Origin: Gracilibacillus alcaliphilus
GTDB lineage: Bacteria; Bacillota; Bacilli; Bacillales; Amphibacillaceae
NCBI RefSeq assembly: GCF_016909015.1
Contig: NZ_JAFBFA010000026.1
Span: 1 to 64,000 of the forward strand
Reading direction: 5' to 3'
Length of the DNA stretch: 64,000 bases
The position numbers were made by a program, and so were the translations under genes. The notes under the pieces are model-generated. The model made no database searches. It worked only from the letters and a program-made list of their open reading frames with translations, and had not been told where the DNA came from. The first letter of the stretch is position 1, and each line of letters starts with the position of its first letter. Shown here one piece after another: positions 53,525-62,041 of this stretch.

Positions 53525-54547
53525 ATGAGAGTAGGTATGTTAAGATTTCCTGAAAAACCGACATTTCTAGCTAGATCGATTGCATATGTGTGTGGTCATT
53601 ATGGCATAGATTTCTTCTATTTCACACCAGAAGATGTCGATTTATCTAGGCAAAAAATTAACGGACAGTTTTTAATTAAAGGCAAGTGGATTCGTAAAGA
53701 GACGAGTTATCCGGACGTGATAGACAACGAACCGATGAGAGAACGACACCGACACATATACGAATCTTTAGAAGAACAAGGTTTTTTAACCACCAAACGA
53801 TTGGGATCAAAGAAAAAAGTATTCCGAATGATGGAAAAGAGCGGAAATTTTAACGACGTGCTAATTCCATATAAATCAATAGAAACAGATAATGACGTTA
53901 AATCGGCTGTGGAGTTGTATGGAAAAGTACTGCTAAAACCCTCAGTAAGTAATCAAGGAAGAAATGTGTATTCGGTAGAAAAGATTAACGAAAATTATCA
54001 AATTACAACTGATTCGAACGAAATTATATATAATGAACTAGAATTTTCCTTAGAATTCAATAAACTAATCACTGATAGATCGTACATATGTCAACCTTAT
54101 ATCGACTCTACAACAAGAGAAGGTCATCCATTTGATGTTAGAATACATACCCGAAAAAATGCCGAGGGTAAGTGGTCTACTGTGTGCATTTATCCCAAAA
54201 TAGGCATAGGAAACGCGATTACTTCAAACATAAACCAAGGTGGCGGAGTGAGTGAAGTCAACGCTTTTTTAAAGGCTCAATTCGATGATAAATGGGAATC
54301 TGTAAAACGAGAATTAAACAGATTAAGCAAAAGCCTTCCTACGAGATTCCAATCACTTTACAATCGTTCCATTGACGCTCTTGCCTTTGATTTAGGCATT
54401 GATAAAATCGGAAAAGTGTGGTTGTTCGAAGTCAATACTTATCCTGGAGCAAAGTATTTTTTTGCAGAAGACGCCGAAGCAAGAGTTAATTATTATAGAT
54501 ATGTATATAGCCAATCTGTCAAAATGAATGTTCAATATTCGAGATAA
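53525..54547 (+). CDS. YheC/YheD-like ATP-grasp family protein (phage moron)
   Basis: 340 residues. The N-terminal part begins VGMLRFPEKPTFLARSIAYV; the ATP-grasp core follows with KVLLKPSVSNQGRNVY (about 136-151), ICQPYID (about 189-195), DVRIHTRK (about 205-212) and the metal-binding WLFEVNTYPGAKYF (about 302-315). B. subtilis YheC/YheD are spore coat-associated members; ATP-grasp ligases join an acid to an amine or thiol. ATG 53525 has AAGGAAGGG upstream; 20 upstream in-frame codons lack a ribosome site. It has its own terminator and faces the lysis genes. Confidence 0.8.
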   Translation: MRVGMLRFPEKPTFLARSIAYVCGHYGIDFFYFTPEDVDLSRQKINGQFLIKGKWIRKETSYPDVIDNEPMRERHRHIYESLEEQGFLTTKRLGSKKKVFRMMEKSGNFNDVLIPYKSIETDNDVKSAVELYGKVLLKPSVSNQGRNVYSVEKINENYQITTDSNEIIYNELEFSLEFNKLITDRSYICQPYIDSTTREGHPFDVRIHTRKNAEGKWSTVCIYPKIGIGNAITSNINQGGGVSEVNAFLKAQFDDKWESVKRELNRLSKSLPTRFQSLYNRSIDALAFDLGIDKIGKVWLFEVNTYPGAKYFFAEDAEARVNYYRYVYSQSVKMNVQYSR

Positions 54548-54548
54548 T

Positions 54549-54586
54549 AAAAAAAGAACCCTCGCAACTTATCTGCGAGGGTTTTC
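54549..54586. terminator. Bidirectional terminator between ATP-grasp gene and endolysin
   Basis: A perfect 10-bp stem AACCCTCGCA/TGCGAGGGTT with a 7-nt loop. The minus strand continues CTTTTTTTATT and the plus strand TTC. Confidence 0.9.
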
Positions 54587-54622
54587 TACATATCTATAGA
54601 CATAAGCTAACATCAATATAAA

Positions 54623-55453
54623 TTAAAACGTACCTGCATTTAATCGCTGCTGTAACCGTGTAACCATCAACGACGGATTGCTGATCTTACCATCTACAGG
54701 TGTGCCAAGGTGCTTTTGTAGTGCTCTAATTGTGGCAGGACCGAGATAGCCATCTACTTTTGATCCTACTTTGCGTTGCAGGGCTCGTACCATTTGGCTA
54801 CCGCCATTACCGTATCTCACAGTACTAATTAATGCCTGTGTAACAGCATTGCGAGATTGAGCGCTGATAATGCCATCTACTGGCGTGCCTAGCGCTTGCT
54901 GTAATGCACGTGTTGTCGCTTTACCCCACAAACCATCCTCAGCGATTTTAGCCTTGCTAGGCTTGCTTGGTGCCGGTTTGCTACCTCCTACCTTTGATTT
55001 TAAGTTAGGTTTCTTACCAGCTTGTAATTGAGATAAAGACAAACCGCCCGTCATCTGCAGATGCGGATAGTCCTTGAATCCTGACCAATCCCCTCCCCAC
55101 TCGAATCCTAGTGACTTGGCGATAGTTGCTACACGACGCCAATTTTTATTGACATCCCATAAGGCAGTTTTGCCGTTTTTGCTGACTAGGAAATAATCAA
55201 CTGCTAGACCATAGTTATGCATGGATTGACCTGGTCTTGCGTTGGTGACAATATTTCCTGGAGTGGTTCGTCCTTGGTTGAACAGCTTTTGTTGTTCAGC
55301 ATTAGAACGATAACCGGATGAGATTTGCACTCTAATACCTTCCTTATAAGCCCTTTTGATCACTTCAATAGCTGTATCTTTTACAACAGCGTGCACTGCT
55401 CCCATGTTGCGTACTGACCTATCAATTAAGGTGTTTACTGATACTGTTGACAT
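54623..55453 (-). CDS. Phage endolysin, M15C (CwlK-type) L-Ala-D-Glu/D-Ala peptidase
   Basis: 276 residues. The N-terminal peptidase M15C domain (about 1-138) has the zinc ligands His79 and Asp86 (SMHNYGLAVDYF) and His131 (HLQM), with Arg49 in SGYRS. A Lys/Pro/Ser linker (about 140-178) leads to two peptidoglycan-binding-1-type repeats (about 180-212 and 215-275, with DGLWGKATTRALQ and DGYLGPATIRALQ). There is no signal peptide, so export depends on the holin. AAAGGAGGAACT precedes the ATG. Confidence 0.93.
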   Translation of the reverse strand: MSTVSVNTLIDRSVRNMGAVHAVVKDTAIEVIKRAYKEGIRVQISSGYRSNAEQQKLFNQGRTTPGNIVTNARPGQSMHNYGLAVDYFLVSKNGKTALWDVNKNWRRVATIAKSLGFEWGGDWSGFKDYPHLQMTGGLSLSQLQAGKKPNLKSKVGGSKPAPSKPSKAKIAEDGLWGKATTRALQQALGTPVDGIISAQSRNAVTQALISTVRYGNGGSQMVRALQRKVGSKVDGYLGPATIRALQKHLGTPVDGKISNPSLMVTRLQQRLNAGTF

Positions 55454-55503
55454 ATAAGTTCCTCCTTTAAAAATAGAAAAAGCCAACCCGTCTTGGATTG
55501 ACT

Positions 55504-55731
55504 TTATTTAAGACCTTGCTCTTTTAAATATTCCTCATTGTATCGGGCTTTCCTCGAAACTGGATTATCCTTCCACCAAGCGTATAGCGTCATTACGATA
55601 GTTGCTACAGTAGATACCCCTGTATAGATTTCTTCCTCACTAAAAGGAAAAGGTTCCCACCCCAAAGTGATTAAAGCTTGATTGGCTAACAATATGATTA
55701 ATACTACCAATCGTACAATTGCTGGTTGCAT
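55504..55731 (-). CDS. Phage holin, SPP1 family (XhlB-like)
   Basis: 75 residues. Two hydrophobic helices (about 4-22 and 38-52, ending MTLYAWWKDN) with the intervening ALITLGWEPFPFSEEE, typical of SPP1/XhlB holins, and a basic C-terminal tail. It forms the membrane lesion that frees the endolysin. GGGGGTGATATC lies before the ATG; gaps to its neighbours are small. Confidence 0.92.
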   Translation of the reverse strand: MQPAIVRLVVLIILLANQALITLGWEPFPFSEEEIYTGVSTVATIVMTLYAWWKDNPVSRKARYNEEYLKEQGLK

Positions 55732-55743
55732 GATATCACCCCC

Positions 55744-56031
55744 TTAAAATATATTAGATATCGCAATGCCTACAATACCGGCTACAATAGCTGTAACTAA
55801 GGCTGTTATAAACGCACCTGTAATCTTGCGTCTAATCCAATTGGTATCATCTTGTATAGCGTTCAGTTTTTCTTGCATTGACTCAATCTGACTGTCTTGC
55901 CGTATGTCGTTACGCTGTAAATCTTCAACATCTTTTTTCATAAGATGGTAATTGCTTTTCAGTTCGCTAACATCTTGTTGCATTCTCTCCTTCCAAGCGT
56001 CCATGTCTCCCATCTCCTCATTTTTTGTCAT
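55744..56031 (-). CDS. XhlA-type hemolysin-like lysis protein
   Basis: 95 residues: a coiled-coil N-terminus (about 10-65) and one C-terminal transmembrane helix (about 70-92, GAFITALVTAIVAGIVG), the XhlA architecture. In PBSX, XhlA assists XhlB during lysis. ATG 56031 is chosen because GGGGG lies 6 nt upstream; a TTG two codons earlier is the alternative. It precedes the holin by 12 bp. Confidence 0.9.
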   Translation of the reverse strand: MTKNEEMGDMDAWKERMQQDVSELKSNYHLMKKDVEDLQRNDIRQDSQIESMQEKLNAIQDDTNWIRRKITGAFITALVTAIVAGIVGIAISNIF

Positions 56032-56066
56032 ATCCAACCCCCTACATTAAGTCATAAAAAATAAGC

Positions 56067-56249
56067 CTACTCGGCTTCGTAAACAGGTTTTATGTTCTTA
56101 ACATCAATCCTGCTATATACAATATCACCAATGGCAATGGCATGTATATCATGGTCATTCACTTGTTTAGCTATTTCAACTGCACTATATTCTTCAACTT
56201 CTACAATGTCATCATCGCCGCTATGCGTGGTTATATTTAACTTAACCAT
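56067..56249 (-). CDS. Small phage protein of unknown function
   Basis: 60 residues, acidic, with no recognised domain; the pattern HDIHAIAIGDIVYSRIDVKNIK suggests a small beta-barrel-like fold found in short proteins after phage tail-tip genes. Its ATG overlaps the stop of the tail gene (TAATG), and AGGAGG within that gene is its ribosome site, so the two are translationally coupled. Confidence 0.75.
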   Translation of the reverse strand: MVKLNITTHSGDDDIVEVEEYSAVEIAKQVNDHDIHAIAIGDIVYSRIDVKNIKPVYEAE

Positions 56250-58384
56250 TAAAAATTCCCTCCTAATTGGGATTGAATAAATACACGTAATATTAAATCT
56301 GCTTCGATTCTTGCCAATCCTGCAGGTAAAATTTCAACTTCATGACGACCTCGAGTTATTTTACCACTATTGTCCTTATTCATATAATCCACTAGATCAA
56401 TTCTATCTCCACTTGTGCTTGTGATAGGTACGATATTACCATCTACTTTTATAGCTACTGTGTCCGGCATAGTGTCCAACTCAATAATTTCATGTTTGAC
56501 GTCATGAATATGATCCGGTAATTCTATCTCATGGGTGTGATCTGGAACCTTAATTTCATGAGTATGGTCTGGTAGATCTATCTCATGGGTGTGATTAGGT
56601 AACTCTATCTCATGAGTATGGTCTGGAATTGTCACATCGTGCCTGTGATTTGGAATGCTAACATCATGGCTATGGTTTGGTATGCTCACACTGTGCGTAT
56701 GGTTTGGTGTAGAAAAACTATGGCTGTGTGCAGGAATAGAGACGCTGTGCGTATGATTTAACAAAGTTGTTGGCACAGTCACTCTATGAAAGTGCCTGCC
56801 AGCTGGTGCGGGATCACCGTCTTGATCTAATCCGCTATCAAAGGCAACTATTGGATAAGAACTATTTTGGGAACTAGTTTGATTACTACCCCCGCCACTT
56901 TGAGTGGAAGTGCTAGTACCCCCACCACTACTTGATGTCGCTGTCGTCCCGCCACCAGAAGTAGTAGATTGGACGGTTGAACCTCCACTGGATGTAGACT
57001 GCACTGTCGCACCACCCGCGCTAGTGGATTTTACAATGGCTCCCCCGCCGCCTGTAGCTTTAACGATTCCGCCACCATCTTCCGTAGATTGAATGATAGA
57101 TCCACCATCTTTTGTAGATGTGACAATAGAGCCCCCACCATGTGTAGCCTGAGAATAAGCACGAAACTTTTTAGTACGGTAAGTTAGTTCTACTGTGTTG
57201 ATGTTCACAACATCATCGTCAATATAAAATGGGATAATGGCCGGAATCTCATCATCGCAATTATCCTGGTAAGTGAAATTGAAAATATTCGTTGCACCTT
57301 GTGAATATAATTCATTGATCTGCTGGCGCCTTTCCAGATCGGAATTAGTAGTGGATAAGTCTTCTCGCACATTTCCAATTTCAAGTTGAACATCCCCCGG
57401 ATCTCCGGCTATATCTTTTTTGGTTTCTTTCATGATTCGCAAATCAACATCTGGATAGTCATTCAACTGCAACCTAACCACTTTACCTACTTTAAATTTA
57501 TCAATGGACAGGCCAGTGATTCTAGACACGTCTGCAGCTGATACTTTCCATGTGACCTGTGGCACTTTCCACTTGTCTAACATTGCCTGAGCACTGGCTT
57601 TTAAAGATTCGACATCTGTAAAACGTTGATCAACCCAGACCATTTCCCTGATTTCTTCTCCTGGTTGCCTGTCCTCTAAATAAGGCAAACCATTATTAAT
57701 AGAAGAAATAGTTAATTGATTAACTCCCTCACCTGCCCCTAAAGGATATATGCGGTTATATTGTGATTGTGGATCCTCTTCTATTTCCAGACCGATTAAG
57801 TTATAACCTTCCTTGATACGACAGACAGGAGTATCATCAGGTCTAATTAAAGATAGCGTCCAAGGATAAGACTGCGTATTGTATTCCCAGATATAGGCCT
57901 CATTAAAAGGCCTTGGTACGCTGAAAATGGAAGATAAAAGATTCTCATTTTCCCAACTGTAATGGAAATAGCGTGTAAAATCTATAGTGCCCATTCGCCA
58001 GTGCTTATGGATTTGCTGGTTGATTAGATAGTCCAGCACATAATAGGTTGTGTAATTACTTAATTGATGGTATTTAAAAAGCGACTTATCTAATAAAGTC
58101 GCTAAAACATGTTCGCATTGGAATTGTGCTTCTTGCGTAGAATCATTTTTTATAGTCAGCTTTGGTATAATGCGAAATAGACCTATATATTCGCCTCCAT
58201 CAGTGATCTCCACGTACTTCAAAAGTTCCACTTTATCCAATTTGGGATCATTTAAGGGTAAAGAAAAAGAAGCCTGCCAGATGGCGTTGACTTCTTTTTC
58301 ATAACCGATATTATATGCATTTTCCAGTATGGCTGTTGTTTGTCGGTTTAGGTTTAGTGTTTTTATAATAGTAATCACATCCAA
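56249..58384 (-). CDS. Phage tail-associated endopeptidase (Tal-like) with Gly-rich and HxH repeat shaft
   Basis: 711 residues. The N-terminal 350 residues match the prophage tail endopeptidase/minor structural protein family (gp27-like: IWQASFSLPLNDPK, ECHVL-type QCEHVLATLLDKSLF, RIYPLGAGEG). Residues 416-505 are nine Gly-rich decapeptides, 543-628 are ten 9-residue HxH repeats, and a small beta domain (about 632-711) follows. This looks like a trimeric tail-tip needle. The start is given as TTG 58384; no ribosome site precedes it, so the true start is uncertain. It follows the hydrolase gene by 12 bp. Confidence 0.85.
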   Translation of the reverse strand: MDVITIIKTLNLNRQTTAILENAYNIGYEKEVNAIWQASFSLPLNDPKLDKVELLKYVEITDGGEYIGLFRIIPKLTIKNDSTQEAQFQCEHVLATLLDKSLFKYHQLSNYTTYYVLDYLINQQIHKHWRMGTIDFTRYFHYSWENENLLSSIFSVPRPFNEAYIWEYNTQSYPWTLSLIRPDDTPVCRIKEGYNLIGLEIEEDPQSQYNRIYPLGAGEGVNQLTISSINNGLPYLEDRQPGEEIREMVWVDQRFTDVESLKASAQAMLDKWKVPQVTWKVSAADVSRITGLSIDKFKVGKVVRLQLNDYPDVDLRIMKETKKDIAGDPGDVQLEIGNVREDLSTTNSDLERRQQINELYSQGATNIFNFTYQDNCDDEIPAIIPFYIDDDVVNINTVELTYRTKKFRAYSQATHGGGSIVTSTKDGGSIIQSTEDGGGIVKATGGGGAIVKSTSAGGATVQSTSSGGSTVQSTTSGGGTTATSSSGGGTSTSTQSGGGSNQTSSQNSSYPIVAFDSGLDQDGDPAPAGRHFHRVTVPTTLLNHTHSVSIPAHSHSFSTPNHTHSVSIPNHSHDVSIPNHRHDVTIPDHTHEIELPNHTHEIDLPDHTHEIKVPDHTHEIELPDHIHDVKHEIIELDTMPDTVAIKVDGNIVPITSTSGDRIDLVDYMNKDNSGKITRGRHEVEILPAGLARIEADLILRVFIQSQLGGNF
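56495..56758 (-). repeat. 27-bp tandem repeats encoding HxH nonapeptides
   Basis: Ten consecutive 9-residue units of the form H-x-H-(D/E/S)-(V/I/F)-x-(I/L/V/T)-P-(N/D/A), all in frame inside the tail-tip gene (residues 543-630). DNA copies diverge, especially between the first five and last five units, so this is an old expansion. Confidence 0.9.
56870..57139 (-). repeat. 30-bp tandem repeats encoding Gly-rich decapeptides
   Basis: Nine 10-residue units of the type (D/G/A/S)-G-G-(G/S/A)-x-(V/I/T)-x-(S/A)-(T/S)-x within the tail-tip gene (residues 416-505). Hydrophobic and Thr/Ser positions alternate, as in a stacked beta-structure. Confidence 0.9.
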
Positions 58385-58396
58385 TTGTAAACATTT

Positions 58397-59215
58397 TTAG
58401 TGAATGCGTTCAACTTTACAGTCATTTTCTTCATTCAAAAAATCCTCAATGCTTTTAAGCAAAAAAGGAGGGAAGTATAAACTCAATTCTCCATGACTTT
58501 TATAGTTCTGTACGTCTTCATCATATTCGATGTTAAAGTCATCTAAGTCTTTTAGTAGATAGATCATATGATCATTATAGGTGTATTCTGCAACGGAATA
58601 GTGTAGCTTCAAATCCCAACCTTTATTTTTATTTTCGAAAATTGTTTGTCTTAATAAATTATTTAGGTATTTAATATCACTTTCATCGAAATTTTTGCCC
58701 ATCACATATGACATTATGTTATAAGATCGCCTTTCGTTTGATGTGATGTAGTTACCTAAAAGGTACTGTAACGATCCAGCGATTATTTTTGATTTTGGTT
58801 CTCTTACTCCATAATAAATCGCCGCCCATCCTCCTTTACTGCTACCGCAATAGATGGTTTTATTAATTGATAGGCTCTCTTTTACACTATCAATTAAACT
58901 AAGGACAGCTCTTTCAACGTTAAAGTCTTTATCCTTACCAAGATAATAATTTCCACGTTGATCAAAACCAAAATCATCTAATATAAATAACCGATTAGAT
59001 TTCACTTTGCTCAAAGTTTTACCATAATTATAACGGGCTTTAATTCCTGGGCGAGGTATCCCGCTAAATACAACTATTAAATCATTGCTGTTTTTATTTT
59101 TTTCTAATAAATATTTTAATGTTGTTCCATCATGATGAAATTTTCTTTCCTTGTACATTAATTTTATTTTTGTAATTCCATACTCAATATATTTATCTAT
59201 CTTAGCTTTATTCAA
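58397..59215 (-). CDS. Alpha/beta-hydrolase-like protein in the tail module (XcbB/CpsF/Asp2-like)
   Basis: 272 residues from the TTG at 59215. The segment LIVVFSGI, then the nucleophile elbow CGSSKGGWAAIYYG (Ser at about 126), then candidate Asp and His near TYNDH and SHGEL form an alpha/beta-hydrolase layout; overall it resembles proteins annotated near capsule or accessory-Sec glycan genes. The TTG start is preferred because AGGAGG is 6 nt upstream; an ATG six codons earlier has no ribosome site. It lies between the deacetylase tail gene and Tal; an esterase acting on a surface polymer is an inference. Confidence 0.7.
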   Translation of the reverse strand: MNKAKIDKYIEYGITKIKLMYKERKFHHDGTTLKYLLEKNKNSNDLIVVFSGIPRPGIKARYNYGKTLSKVKSNRLFILDDFGFDQRGNYYLGKDKDFNVERAVLSLIDSVKESLSINKTIYCGSSKGGWAAIYYGVREPKSKIIAGSLQYLLGNYITSNERRSYNIMSYVMGKNFDESDIKYLNNLLRQTIFENKNKGWDLKLHYSVAEYTYNDHMIYLLKDLDDFNIEYDEDVQNYKSHGELSLYFPPFLLKSIEDFLNEENDCKVERIH

Positions 59216-59263
59216 AACATCCCTCCTTCTCATTGATTATTTTACAATAATATACAAGTTATA

Positions 59264-61228
59264 TCAATTAACATTTATCCACTCTCCCCATGTTGATTGG
59301 GTTTGAGCAAAACGTTTCCAAGTTTCTCCTGTCGGACTGTTAAATACATGGTACTCTTGAAAGCTATAACCGTATATGGTTCTATCGGTTAATTTATGTG
59401 TGATCAAAGTTCCGTTTTTCCCTTCGATTGGCGATCCCACTGAATCATGATTTTGCACTATGGAATATGTTACCCCGATCGGAAATGATGAAAATGGAGT
59501 ATCTATATTATATTCATTATCACTCGGCATAATAGCGCCACTTATCAAAAACCAATCTCCGAATCTATTTACATCTATCACCCTCCGTTTATATACTCTA
59601 TTTGAAGTGGCGATGTGGTACTCTTGATAGGCGTATGAAGGCGAATTACTAGTTAAATCAGGTTTTATGTTTATCAGTAGCCCTCTAGTTCCTTCTGGGG
59701 AATCGCTTAAGTTAGGATTATTTCCAGTTATTCTTGAAAAAGTTATTCCTGTAGGAAATTCAGAAAAAGAAGATGTTGTATCATAATTATTAAATTCTGG
59801 ATGATTTATAGATGAGTCAGAATACCAGTCACTGTATATTGAATTACTTAAAACATCCCGTCTGAATTTATATAGCCTATCAGTGTGTATGATATATTCT
59901 TGCCAACCAAATCCGTTCCCTTCTGAGTGGTTTCTGGGTTTAAAATTTATTAATGTACCTGTTCTGTCGTTTGGAGCTCCATCGGAAGATGTTGCATAAA
60001 CGGGCGATACAGTTACGCCCGTAGGGAAATGCGAAAACGGCGTGCGAGGGTTAAACCTATCTCTATCTGAGACAGACAATGACCCAGATATTAATCCGTC
60101 CACCCCAACAACATAATGATTTTCTCCCGCTGCTCTTTGCCCGGTCTCAGAATAGTCCCCAATTTCAATGATATTCCCCATTTTATTTAAAGCATCGTTC
60201 AAAGTAGTTACCATTGTTTTAGACTTAGCGTATTGGATTATTTCAGCATACAACAATTGTAGCTCGGGGGTATTTATGTTTGCGAAATGGGTACTTATAA
60301 TGGCCAATCCATTCTGTTCTGTAGCTTGATCAATCAAAGATGTACATCTTTCTTTTATTTTCGCTATTGCATTAGCTAATCCCTCGTTTTCAATCCATCC
60401 CCTCATCGGTTGGGCGGATGGATCCAACCAAATTGTTTTTAATTCATAGCTGTTTAAGGGTGGTAAATTTAAACCTAGATGATAACCGCCATCCGAGTTT
60501 CTTGCAGCTCTATAATATGACTTAGCAAATTCTCTTTCTCTTTTGCCATAATTCCCTCCCGGGTACATATAGTTATAGACATCGAATCCCATGTCTATAA
60601 GTTCTTGTTTGCTCTCTCGAAATTCTCTTTCTACAAAATCATTATCTGGATTATCAATCATAGGTGGATTACTTGGATGTGTTTTTGAGTGAGAAGCTAT
60701 CTCCCATCCTAATCTTTGCAATTCCATTATTTGATCTACTGACAAAAAATTTGAAGAACCCACCCAGTCCGATACTATCGCTATTGTTTGAGGTACCTGT
60801 TCATTTTCGAAAATATTTTTTGCAATAGTGTACTCTTCTATCCTCCCATCATCTGACGTGAAGACGGTTATTCCTCTTTTTCTTCTTGATTTTGAATTCA
60901 ATTCCCAATTTTCAACATTTAGCTTATTTTGGGTTGCGGTAAAATTTGATTCATTAGCATTTAATCGTTCATTTAATATTGGGTATTCTCCACGAGCTTG
61001 GATAACCTCAGCATCGCTAGTTCCTGATTCAATTACTATATTATTCAATTGTTGTTGTGTACTATTGGATTTATCATTTGCTTGATTTGCTATAATCTTC
61101 GCTTGATTAGATGTATTTACAGCAGTTCTACTATCAACTTCAGCCTTATTTGATTGATCAATAGATTTATTTAATTTGTCAGTCCCTTGTCTTAAAACGT
61201 CATCATATTTAATATGTTCTGTTGGCAC
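59264..61228 (-). CDS. Tail fibre protein with NodB-type polysaccharide deacetylase and three C-terminal repeats
   Basis: 654 residues. An N-terminal coiled-coil tail-attachment region ends in the fibre motif EVIQARGEYPILNERLN (about 74-90). A CE4 deacetylase domain (about 118-350) has TSDDG (Asp126, Asp127), HSKTH (His180, His184), YPGG (222-225) and STHF (His314). Three knob-like repeats of about 75 residues (396-470, 483-560, 576-652) share FSxFPxGVT, GTLINxK, QEYxI and GxW. The GTG start has AGGAGGCGGGG 8 nt upstream. Probably binds and deacetylates a host surface glycan. Confidence 0.85.
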   Translation of the reverse strand: MPTEHIKYDDVLRQGTDKLNKSIDQSNKAEVDSRTAVNTSNQAKIIANQANDKSNSTQQQLNNIVIESGTSDAEVIQARGEYPILNERLNANESNFTATQNKLNVENWELNSKSRRKRGITVFTSDDGRIEEYTIAKNIFENEQVPQTIAIVSDWVGSSNFLSVDQIMELQRLGWEIASHSKTHPSNPPMIDNPDNDFVEREFRESKQELIDMGFDVYNYMYPGGNYGKREREFAKSYYRAARNSDGGYHLGLNLPPLNSYELKTIWLDPSAQPMRGWIENEGLANAIAKIKERCTSLIDQATEQNGLAIISTHFANINTPELQLLYAEIIQYAKSKTMVTTLNDALNKMGNIIEIGDYSETGQRAAGENHYVVGVDGLISGSLSVSDRDRFNPRTPFSHFPTGVTVSPVYATSSDGAPNDRTGTLINFKPRNHSEGNGFGWQEYIIHTDRLYKFRRDVLSNSIYSDWYSDSSINHPEFNNYDTTSSFSEFPTGITFSRITGNNPNLSDSPEGTRGLLINIKPDLTSNSPSYAYQEYHIATSNRVYKRRVIDVNRFGDWFLISGAIMPSDNEYNIDTPFSSFPIGVTYSIVQNHDSVGSPIEGKNGTLITHKLTDRTIYGYSFQEYHVFNSPTGETWKRFAQTQSTWGEWINVN

Positions 61229-61240
61229 TTGCCCCGCCTC

Positions 61241-62041
61241 CTAATTAAATTTATCTTTAAATTTCACAGACAAGGAAAAATTCAAGTTATTCCCACTTAT
61301 CTGTAATTCATTCTCACCTTTAAAAAATTCAAGGAAATCAATATTATCAAGGAATACATCTACTCCATTTCGTTTTACGGTGAAATCCGTACCGTCAATA
61401 ATCCAAGTTTCATTGTTGAAATTCGGAAAAGACATAGACTTATCATTTGCTCTTAAGATAAGTCCTCGTGCATTACCACTTATAGTGATTTTAGGAATAA
61501 CCGCCAAACCCAATCCTTGAAATGTGATAGTTTGAGGTTGTGTGATTTGTTGTATACCAATCCCTAAATGGCCGAAAGGGATACTGGTTGAATTAAAAAC
61601 AACCTCAGTGCTTCCCCATGTTATCTCGTCTGAATCAACAATTAAATATTTATGCGGATCATTAGCAACTAACGGTAAATTAAATCTCGCAAATGGTCGC
61701 ACTCTCTCAGGATCAAATTGATCACTCACTTGGACCATATAATATTTATCCGGTTCATAGTCATAGACCAGCTTAAATAGTCTTGGTCTTCCGTGTTCAT
61801 TAAATAAAAAAGAAACAAAATCATTTAACTGTTGTTGTAGCTTATTTCGATCTCTACCTTGTGTCCCAAATGGTAAATTAAATGGTTTTTCTTGTATTTC
61901 AGAACCAAAATTCCAACGTCCAGGCATACCTGGAATAGATGTTGTTTTGTTAACGATTTTCCCAGTCGTAGGATGACTATGTCCTTCTTCCAAAACAAGA
62001 CCAAAATTAGAAGGCCGATATTTATCATCTAATAAAATCAA
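61241..62041 (-). CDS. Distal tail protein Dit (siphovirus tail family)
   Basis: 266 residues of the Sipho_tail/Dit family: an N-terminal hub-forming beta domain (about 1-130, with GTQGRDRNKLQQQLNDFVSF) and a C-terminal galectin-like domain (about 150-266, GNARGLILRAN). It forms the baseplate hub between tail tube and tip. The TTG start overlaps the tape measure stop (TTGA), and GGGGTGATC is the ribosome site. It is 12 bp before the deacetylase gene. Confidence 0.88.
   Translation of the reverse strand: MILLDDKYRPSNFGLVLEEGHSHPTTGKIVNKTTSIPGMPGRWNFGSEIQEKPFNLPFGTQGRDRNKLQQQLNDFVSFLFNEHGRPRLFKLVYDYEPDKYYMVQVSDQFDPERVRPFARFNLPLVANDPHKYLIVDSDEITWGSTEVVFNSTSIPFGHLGIGIQQITQPQTITFQGLGLAVIPKITISGNARGLILRANDKSMSFPNFNNETWIIDGTDFTVKRNGVDVFLDNIDFLEFFKGENELQISGNNLNFSLSVKFKDKFN

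Noticed and set aside
56495..57139. Regularly spaced 27- and 30-bp repeats that could suggest a CRISPR array
   Set aside because: Repeats are contiguous without unique spacers, diverge at third positions, and stay in frame with a tail protein; they are coding repeats.
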